From Deltaproteobacteria bacterium (GTDB lineage Bacteria; Desulfobacterota_B; Binatia; UBA9968), in contig JAPUHZ010000003.1 in assembly GCA_027297485.1 (NCBI GenBank), positions 1 to 10,409 of the forward strand: a stretch of DNA of 10,409 nt, read 5' to 3'. The notes beneath the pieces were generated by a model. That model saw only the letters and a program-made list of their open reading frames with translations, made no database searches and had not been told where the DNA came from. Positions 6,460 to 10,409 of this stretch are shown here, piece by piece. How positions within the stretch are numbered: position 1 is the first letter of the stretch; the number at the start of each line of letters is the position of its first letter. The translations under genes and the position numbers were made by a program.

Positions 6460-7335
6460 TCAACCAAGGGCGAGGGTCCAGCAGTAGATGACCACAGCGA
6501 ATGCAGCGCTGCCGAGGGCCCACTGGATGCGGATCCCCGGTGGGCGGGGCACGCCAAAAGCAACGAGGATGCCCAGGACACCGCCAACCAGGAAACCCAA
6601 GAGGTGAGCCCAGAGGTCGACGCGCTGTCCCCCAGTCCCTAGCATCGCGAGAATGGCAAAACCGGCGGCAATAGGTAGCCAGGCGCGCCGCCCACGCATA
6701 CCCGTCCGGCGGCGCCTCGCGACACCTAGGCCCCCGAGTACGCCGACGGCGCCGAAAACAGAGGTGGAGACTCCTACTGAGATGTGGAGGGAGCCTTGCA
6801 AGAGCGCATTTAGCAGATTCCCGACGGCGCCTGCAAGCAGGACAAGGGCGTAACCGAGACCCAGACCCAGCGTGCCACACACAGCGCTTAGGAAAAGGGC
6901 AATGGCGATTGCGTTGGCCACCGCATGTCCGAGGTCCATGTGCAGGGTAAGGGCAGTCACCGTACGCCAGATCTCACCGAGAAGGATCCGCTCAACATCC
7001 GCGCTGCCGCGTTCGAACCAAGGCACCGTCGAATTATGCACGGTAGTGACGGAAAAGAATGCAAGGAGAGCCCCTGCAACGACAAGCCCCGCAAGCAGGT
7101 GTGTCGACCCGACCAGCTCGTCCCCCTTCTGCGGCTCCGGTGGGTTCTCACTCTCGTAGGCAGAGAGGGCCGTCGCCGCTCTCTCTGCCTCCTCGGCCGG
7201 CACGCCGAGGACGAAACCATCGTGCGTGCGCCACACCTTCGGGGACAGGCCCTCGGCGACGAGCACGAGCTCCCACTCCTCGGCGAGGTGGCGATTGCGA
7301 GCGACCCGCAGGGGAATCTCCGATGCTCCATTCAT
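6460..7335 (-). CDS. Rhomboid family intramembrane serine protease
   Basis: The 291-residue protein has a soluble N-terminal part (about residues 1-78) followed by a six- or seven-helix rhomboid domain that cleaves membrane-spanning substrates within the inner membrane. Family landmarks are present. H132-x4-H137-x3-N141 (HMDLGHAVAN) gives the oxyanion-side histidines and asparagine. GVSTSVFG places the nucleophile at S190. WAHLLGF gives the catalytic partner H244. The usual GxSG motif is G-V-S-T here, a substitution at the last position only, so activity is likely but not certain. The substrate is unknown. The start ATG at 7335 has only a weak upstream GAG; no stronger start exists nearby. 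The region looks GC-richer than the genes around it, which could mean transfer or simply codon bias. The small broken gene follows directly after the stop, in the same frame. Confidence 0.88.
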   Translation of the reverse strand: MNGASEIPLRVARNRHLAEEWELVLVAEGLSPKVWRTHDGFVLGVPAEEAERAATALSAYESENPPEPQKGDELVGSTHLLAGLVVAGALLAFFSVTTVHNSTVPWFERGSADVERILLGEIWRTVTALTLHMDLGHAVANAIAIALFLSAVCGTLGLGLGYALVLLAGAVGNLLNALLQGSLHISVGVSTSVFGAVGVLGGLGVARRRRTGMRGRRAWLPIAAGFAILAMLGTGGQRVDLWAHLLGFLVGGVLGILVAFGVPRPPGIRIQWALGSAAFAVVIYCWTLALG

Positions 7336-7691
7336 CGTATGTCTCGCCCGTTACCGGCCAGGCGTCTGGACGCTGCTGTGAAATGATGCGATGCTACCGC
7401 GTATTCTAATCCCAGCGGGCCTGCCATGAAGAAAAGTTGCCTTAGTCCTTACCAGGTTGTCAACCTTAGACAGGGTGTCGGAAAAAATTTGAGTGTCCGC
7501 AATGAGGAAACAGTGGAAGACTTTCAATGGACAACCCTTTGAAGACATACGGAAATGTTGGGTAGCAAGGGCTGAACCCATCCTCCTTTTTCCTTCTTTG
7601 CGGATCTCCAGAAATCGAGCTACACTGCGTACGACTTAAGGCCATTCCCGAAATAGTCGGCAAACAAATTCTCTTTTCAGGAGGTGAAACT
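7336..7691. other. Divergent intergenic region between rhomboid and DinB-like genes
   Basis: This stretch holds no supported gene. It contains a small palindrome GCGTC-tg-GACGC (7362-7373), a 13-bp palindrome AGGTTG-T-CAACCT (7454-7466), an imperfect inverted repeat pair (7496-7509 with 7590-7604), and the plus-strand promoter of the DinB-like gene (7598-7626). The rhomboid promoter is expected here on the minus strand. TAGAAT near 7412 is a fair -10 box but has no good -35 partner. Confidence 0.5.
7598..7626 (+). promoter_or_regulatory. Putative sigma-70 promoter for the DinB-like gene
   Basis: TTGCGG (7598-7603) and TACACT (7621-7626) are separated by exactly 17 bp. They lie about 65 bp before the start codon. 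The -35 box overlaps one arm of the inverted repeat at 7590-7604. Confidence 0.45.
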
Positions 7692-8225
7692 ATGGAAAGC
7701 CCGGCAGTGGTCGCTGATGCCTTCGACAGAGTGCACAATATTCTGCACAGTGTCCTGAAGGATTTGACGCCCCGAGAACTTCGTTCAGGGCCCAACCCCC
7801 CCATCGGATGGCTGGTCTGGCATCTCACACGTGTACAGGACAAAAACTTCTCCGCGCTGGCCGGGCGCGAACAGACATGGATCGCCGAGAAATGGCACGC
7901 TCGTTTCGGGATGCCGCCTGATCCTAAGGACTACGCTTCCGGCCATACACAGACCCCGGCCCAGGTAGATGCCTTCACCGTCTCAGACGGGCAGCTCCTA
8001 CTGGATTATTATGAGGCCGTTTTGCAACACACAAAGGCCTACCTTTCTACCCTTTCGGCCGAGGACCTAGACAAGGTCTTGGATGAGCCCAAGTATCAAC
8101 CCTTACCCACGATCGGCGTTCGGCTGGTCAGTGTCATCGCCGACAACATGCGGCACGCCGGTCAAGTGGAATACCTACGCGGCTTTATCAAACACCAGGG
8201 ATGGTTTCCCTCGGCGCATAAGTGA
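7692..8225 (+). CDS. DinB-like (DUF664-type) four-helix metal-binding protein
   Basis: The 177-residue soluble protein has the look of the DinB superfamily: a four-helix bundle with histidine metal ligands, used by thiol S-transferases (bacillithiol, mycothiol) and by many uncharacterised stress proteins. The phrase GWLVWHLTRVQD (residues 39-50) supplies H44, and NMRHAGQVEYLRG (152-164) supplies H155; both are at family metal-ligand positions. The segment GHTQTPAQVDAF (84-95) is also typical. A third ligand could be H113, but this is not certain. The start is unambiguous: GGAGGTG lies just before the ATG. It is the only plus-strand gene in the window, divergent from rhomboid and convergent with the TPR gene, with its own promoter and terminator. 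The thiol cofactor or substrate is unknown. Confidence 0.87.
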   Translation: MESPAVVADAFDRVHNILHSVLKDLTPRELRSGPNPPIGWLVWHLTRVQDKNFSALAGREQTWIAEKWHARFGMPPDPKDYASGHTQTPAQVDAFTVSDGQLLLDYYEAVLQHTKAYLSTLSAEDLDKVLDEPKYQPLPTIGVRLVSVIADNMRHAGQVEYLRGFIKHQGWFPSAHK

Positions 8226-8263
8226 GAGAGGAAAACGCCGGGACTTCACGGGAGAGATTCTCG

Positions 8264-8288
8264 AAGTGCCGACAGACTGGTGCTTTTT
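8264..8288 (+). terminator. Probable intrinsic terminator of the DinB-like gene
   Basis: AAGTGCC (8264-8270) pairs with GGTGCTT (8279-8285) as RNA with two G-U pairs around an 8-nt loop. It runs straight into TTTTT (8284-8288), 36 bp after the stop codon. The stem is short but position and T-tract are right. Confidence 0.5.
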
Positions 8289-8325
8289 GCTCAACGGCAG
8301 GTGGGGATGAAATCTCCTCGACGGG

Positions 8326-8814
8326 TTACCGGGCAGCCCCTTTCTTGGCTTTGTACTTCTCAATGGCCTCCTTTAAATCGTTGTACTCTGCGCACCCCCA
8401 AAAACAGGCCTTGTCGAGGGCCGCCAGGTGCTTTTGCGCGTTGGTTAGCTGATCCATTTCCAGATACAGCTCCCCGATATATTCATGCGCACCACGGTGC
8501 TTCGGCTCGATCTTCAAAGCAAGCCGGTAGTAGTCAAAGGCCTTTTCCACCTTCCCGAGCTTTCGGTAGCTGTACCCTAAGAGGTTCTGGACATCCGCAT
8601 CGTTCGGCGTTTCTTTCGCCGCGGTAGTCAGATGACGGAGAGCGGTCTCAAAATCCTTGGCGTTCACGGCTTCCCTCGCCTTCTCAAGGCTCGGTGAGGT
8701 CGAGGAGGGTTCTGAGGGCTCTACCGGAGCGCTATCATCTGCCACTGCCCGGCTCTGCAACAGGATCAGACCCAGAACAACACTACAAACAACAAGTAAT
8801 GCCTTCGACAGCAT
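8326..8814 (-). CDS. Exported tetratricopeptide-repeat protein
   Basis: Taking the ATG at 8814 gives 162 residues. A clean signal peptide comes first: MLSK, a hydrophobic core at residues 5-19, and a likely signal-peptidase I site after AVA (23-25). A Pro/Ser-rich linker (28-42) follows. Three TPR units come next: about 43-72 (FETALRHLTTAAKETPND), 73-106 (ADVQNLLGYSYRKLGKVEKA, YYRLALKIEP) and 107-134. The C-terminal tail has ACFWGCAEYNDLKEAIEKY with C137 and C141. It should be periplasmic and act in protein-protein contacts; the partner is unknown. An in-frame ATG at 8871 would add 19 residues and bury the signal peptide. It lacks a Shine-Dalgarno and sits almost at the inferred transcription start, whereas GGGGAG precedes 8814, if somewhat far. 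The cysteine pair could form a disulfide in the periplasm. Confidence 0.85.
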   Translation of the reverse strand: MLSKALLVVCSVVLGLILLQSRAVADDSAPVEPSEPSSTSPSLEKAREAVNAKDFETALRHLTTAAKETPNDADVQNLLGYSYRKLGKVEKAFDYYRLALKIEPKHRGAHEYIGELYLEMDQLTNAQKHLAALDKACFWGCAEYNDLKEAIEKYKAKKGAAR

Positions 8815-8881
8815 GGTATCTTCTCTCCCCAAAATCACAAATTCGCGCTGAAACAGTTCCGTCCGCTCCATTAAGCGCGTG

Positions 8882-8909
8882 ATTCTATAATAGCCTACGA
8901 TTCTTGCAA
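8882..8909 (-). promoter_or_regulatory. Putative sigma-70 promoter for the TPR gene
   Basis: On the minus strand TTGCAA (8909-8904) and TAGAAT (8887-8882) are 16 bp apart. An overlapping alternative is TTGGCC/TATTAT with a 17-bp spacer. Transcription would begin near 8875, leaving a leader of about 60 nt before the ATG at 8814 and supporting that start over 8871. Confidence 0.45.
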
Positions 8910-9003
8910 GGCCAAAATCCAGTCTTCGATCCTCACCCCTAATGGAAATAAAGCTGAATCGAAAAAACTAACCTCTCAACTTCTGTAAGCTTTGTGTACT
9001 TTA

Positions 9004-9297
9004 TCAAGGCTTGACGGGAGCCGTTTTTTCTTCCTCCAGGTATCCACCCATCTCAGCCCGGGCCAACACCGCGTGGATGGCCTTGACTAAATTCCGCGCC
9101 GCCTCTACGGTAAGCTCCACTGCTACCCGGGCCCCTGGGCCTTCGGATTCATTCACGAAGTCAATGTTCAGCGCATGTTCCAGCGGCGCATCGAAGGGGT
9201 GGTCATATGACACGTTGACTTCGCGTACTGGGAACCAACCGTTCGCCCCTTTGCCGCTGCCCTCTATCTTGGCTTGGTGGACAATCATAGTGCACAT
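9004..9297 (-). CDS. DUF6295 family small protein
   Basis: The 97-residue soluble protein begins MCTMIVHQAKIEGSGKGANG and continues with WFPVREVNVSYDHPFDAPLE and a C-terminal helix (LTVEAARNLVKAIHAVL). I recognise this as the DUF6295 type, which has no established function. The repeated Cys/His/Asp pattern near the N-terminus (C2, H7, H33 in YDHP) could bind a metal, but that is speculation. The ATG at 9297 is chosen because AAAGGAG lies seven bases upstream. An in-frame upstream ATG at 9339 would overlap the preceding gene, has no such site and adds an atypical extension. The gene follows the dienelactone hydrolase stop by 38 bp on the same strand, so the two are very likely co-transcribed. 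The 132 bp after its stop hold the TPR promoter and no clear terminator. Confidence 0.82.
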   Translation of the reverse strand: MCTMIVHQAKIEGSGKGANGWFPVREVNVSYDHPFDAPLEHALNIDFVNESEGPGARVAVELTVEAARNLVKAIHAVLARAEMGGYLEEEKTAPVKP

Positions 9298-9332
9298 CGT
9301 CGTGCTCCTTTCCGTACTCGATGGACAGGCCA

Positions 9333-9350
9333 AGCTCACTTAGGTGAGCT
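9333..9350 (-). other. Perfect intercistronic hairpin at the dienelactone hydrolase stop
   Basis: AGCTCAC (9333-9339), loop TTAG, GTGAGCT (9344-9350) is a perfect 7-bp stem covering the TGA stop of the dienelactone hydrolase. It lies about 36 bp before the DUF6295 start. No T-run follows, so it is not an intrinsic terminator. It may influence mRNA decay or coupling between the two genes. Confidence 0.5.
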
Positions 9351-10100
9351 GAGATGCTTTTCCAGGAAGGCGAAGATTTTTTTCCAGCCGTCCACCGCCT
9401 GCTCTTGCCGATACGCCGGCCGGTCATAGTACAAGAAGCCATGGCCCGCTTTGGGATATCTGTGAAACTCATAGTTCTTGCCGTGCTTCTTGAGCTCCGC
9501 TTCATGTAAGTTTACTTGTTCCGGGGATGGACTCTTGTCCTCATCGCCGAAGAGGCCCAGGAGCGGGCACGAGAGGTCCTTGGTGTAGTCGATAGGGGCC
9601 ACGGGTTGCTTGGGCGTGAGATCTGTCTTAGCCATCACTACGCGCCCACCCCAACACTCCACAGCCGCGTCAAAGCCCTTCACACGACACGCCACAAGGA
9701 ACACGTTGCGGCCCCCGGAACAGCTGCCAAAGACTCCCACCTTGCCGTTGAGGAAAGGAAGCGAGCGCAGATGCCGCATCGCCCCTTCGAGATCGCCCAC
9801 GACCTGATCGTCCGGGATGCCCCCTGCCGCACGCACTTTGGCCCCCACATCCTCAGGTGTCCCATGGCCATCGCGGTAGTAGAGATTGGGACTGATCGTA
9901 GCATAGCCATGGTGGGCGAATTTGCGTGTGGCCTCCCGGTACCATTCATCCCAGCCTGGCGCATGGTGGATCACGACCATGCCAGGGAAAAGCCCCCCGC
10001 CCAAGGGCCGCGCAAAGTAGGCATTGATAATATCCCCGTTGGCCCCATGCATGGTGACGGTTTCCGCCAGCATGCCTTCATACATGTTCGTTTCGTACAT
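9336..10100 (-). CDS. Dienelactone hydrolase family protein
   Basis: The 254-residue alpha/beta-hydrolase has a dienelactone hydrolase layout. The nucleophile elbow is VFGSCSGGR with C127, matching the GYCxGG of true dienelactone hydrolase. The acid is D186 in LFGDEDKS and the base is H220 in KAGHGF. The strand GMVVIHHAPGWDEW (residues 40-53) precedes the usual oxyanion region. Family members hydrolyse lactones or esters, for example in chloroaromatic breakdown, but most such homologues have unknown substrates. The ATG at 10100 is chosen over a GTG two codons earlier because GGGAGG sits at ideal spacing from the ATG and would overlap the GTG. It heads a two-gene unit with DUF6295. Upstream lie about 200 bp of hairpin-rich non-coding DNA. 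No confident promoter is visible; TATAAC boxes occur but lack -35 partners. Confidence 0.9.
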   Translation of the reverse strand: MYETNMYEGMLAETVTMHGANGDIINAYFARPLGGGLFPGMVVIHHAPGWDEWYREATRKFAHHGYATISPNLYYRDGHGTPEDVGAKVRAAGGIPDDQVVGDLEGAMRHLRSLPFLNGKVGVFGSCSGGRNVFLVACRVKGFDAAVECWGGRVVMAKTDLTPKQPVAPIDYTKDLSCPLLGLFGDEDKSPSPEQVNLHEAELKKHGKNYEFHRYPKAGHGFLYYDRPAYRQEQAVDGWKKIFAFLEKHLSSPK

Positions 10101-10154
10101 AGACACCTCCCATGTTATAAACGAACTCCTATCGAGTCAGCCGATCAAGTTATA

Positions 10155-10185
10155 TCGAACACGGGGTTTGAATCCCCGTGTTCGA
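10155..10185. repeat. Perfect 12-bp hairpin resembling a tRNA acceptor/T-arm minihelix
   Basis: TCGAACACGGGG (10155-10166), loop TTTGAAT, CCCCGTGTTCGA (10174-10185) is a perfect stem with a 7-nt loop. On the plus strand it is followed at once by CCA. Twelve base pairs equal a 7-bp acceptor plus a 5-bp T-stem. The loop differs from the T-loop consensus TTCRANY only at the third base. No D-arm or anticodon arm exists, so it is not a tRNA gene. Confidence 0.6.
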
Positions 10186-10218
10186 CCAAAGGGAAGAGCT
10201 GCCGCTTCTCCCCTTTGG
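10186..10218. repeat. Second hairpin, directly adjoining the first
   Basis: CCAAAGGG (10186-10193) pairs with CCCTTTGG (10211-10218). One mismatch and a further AGA/TCT pairing extend the stem. It begins at the base after the first hairpin ends. Confidence 0.5.
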
Positions 10219-10236
10219 ATACCCCATCGGCTTTGT

Positions 10237-10256
10237 CCCCGCCTCAAGAGGCGGGG
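10237..10256. repeat. Third hairpin, GC-rich palindrome
   Basis: CCCCGCCTC (10237-10245) and GAGGCGGGG (10248-10256) are perfect arms with AA between them. On the minus strand the hairpin lies about 50 nt past the stop of the right-edge gene and could protect or end its mRNA. On the plus strand it is followed by only TTT. Beside it, ATTGAT-cca-ATCAAT (10262-10276) is a small perfect inverted repeat of operator size. Confidence 0.5.
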
Positions 10257-10308
10257 TTTACATTGATCCAATCAATTAATACAAAACCTGTGACCGGCGC
10301 AATACCCT

Positions 10309-10409
10309 TCAGCCGTCTTTCTCAAAAATCCACTCTGAACCTGTTTGTCTCTCTATGTATGAGATGTCCCTGTACTTTTTCAGCACTCCGCCGGGTATTT
10401 TTTCAAAGC
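10309..10409 (-). CDS. C-terminal end of an unidentified protein (partial, runs off right edge)
   Basis: On the minus strand the frame entering from the right edge is open for 32 codons and ends at TGA 10311-10309. It includes GVLKKYRDISYIERQTGSEW and ends in IFEKDG. The composition (mixed charged and aromatic residues, few rare patterns) looks like genuine coding sequence. I do not recognise the family. Its stop is about 208 bp before the dienelactone hydrolase start, with the hairpin cluster between, so co-transcription is uncertain. Confidence 0.55.
   Translation of the reverse strand, partial: FEKIPGGVLKKYRDISYIERQTGSEWIFEKDG

Noticed and set aside
6925..7409. Plus-strand open frames opposite the rhomboid gene
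   Set aside because: They arise from high GC content opposite a real gene; products are Arg/Pro-rich without domains.
7351..7843. Minus-strand open frames of 76 and 125 codons between rhomboid and the DinB-like gene
   Set aside because: They overlap the DinB-like promoter and coding region and show no domain character; at most they could be decayed element sequence.
8815..8871. Longer N-terminus for the TPR protein from ATG 8871
   Set aside because: There is no Shine-Dalgarno, it sits almost at the inferred transcription start, and it would place 19 polar residues before a clean signal peptide.
9298..9339. Longer N-terminus for the DUF6295 protein from ATG 9339
   Set aside because: It overlaps the preceding gene, lacks a ribosome site and precedes a family-typical start with AAAGGAG.
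10101..10106. GTG start for dienelactone hydrolase two codons upstream of the chosen ATG
   Set aside because: The GGGAGG Shine-Dalgarno would overlap the GTG, while its spacing to the ATG at 10100 is ideal.
10155..10188. tRNA gene suggested by the T-arm-like loop and CCA
   Set aside because: The acceptor-like strand is contiguous with the T-stem in one hairpin. There are no D-arm, anticodon arm or separate 5' acceptor sequence.
1..10409. CRISPR array, prophage or complete insertion sequence
   Set aside because: No regularly spaced direct repeats, integrase, phage structural gene or intact transposase was seen on either strand.

Overview
This window is ordinary-looking bacterial chromosome. 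Coding density is moderate and Shine-Dalgarno sequences are clear. RadA/Sms, rhomboid, DinB-like, DUF6295 and dienelactone-hydrolase family proteins sit together without phage, plasmid or CRISPR hallmarks. Base composition is middling by eye, with a visibly GC-richer stretch at the rhomboid gene. The mix of families fits an uncultivated Gram-negative lineage of the Nitrospirota / Methylomirabilota / Desulfobacterota type. That placement is an impression, not a phylogenetic result.

Layout, left to right. Positions 1-1386 (minus) hold most of a large two-domain iron(III)/thiamine-type ABC permease that runs off the left edge. Its promoter region (about 1438-1466) carries a perfect 19-bp palindrome. 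Positions 1583-2944 (minus) are radA, a recombination branch-migration helicase. Positions 2945-3390 hold no gene but contain one long hairpin and a possible repeat scrap. Positions 3391-4632 (minus) are an MFS exporter of the EntS/DHA3 type with a plausible sigma-70 promoter. Positions 4842-5270 (minus) are a tandem ACT-domain protein whose ribosome binding site lies in the loop of a perfect inverted repeat. Positions 5468-6187 (minus) are an isochorismatase-family cysteine hydrolase. Positions 6230-6459 contain what looks like a small gene broken at a REP-like palindromic repeat. Positions 6460-7335 (minus) are a rhomboid intramembrane protease. Positions 7692-8225 are the only plus-strand gene, a DinB-like four-helix protein with its own promoter, a strong Shine-Dalgarno and a likely terminator. 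Positions 8326-8814 (minus) are an exported TPR protein. Positions 9004-9297 (DUF6295) and 9336-10100 (dienelactone hydrolase), both minus, form a tight two-gene unit. Upstream of this pair is a cluster of three strong hairpins (10155-10256). The right edge (10309-10409, minus) holds the C-terminal end of a further gene.

The genes do not form one pathway. The only convincing operon is dienelactone hydrolase with DUF6295. The rhomboid, the broken small gene and the cysteine hydrolase are co-oriented and may once have been co-transcribed. I see no clear new biological system. The points most worth checking are the palindrome over the permease promoter, the tRNA T-arm-like minihelix and its neighbouring hairpins at 10155-10256, the interrupted small gene at 6230-6459, and the hairpin around the ACT-gene start.
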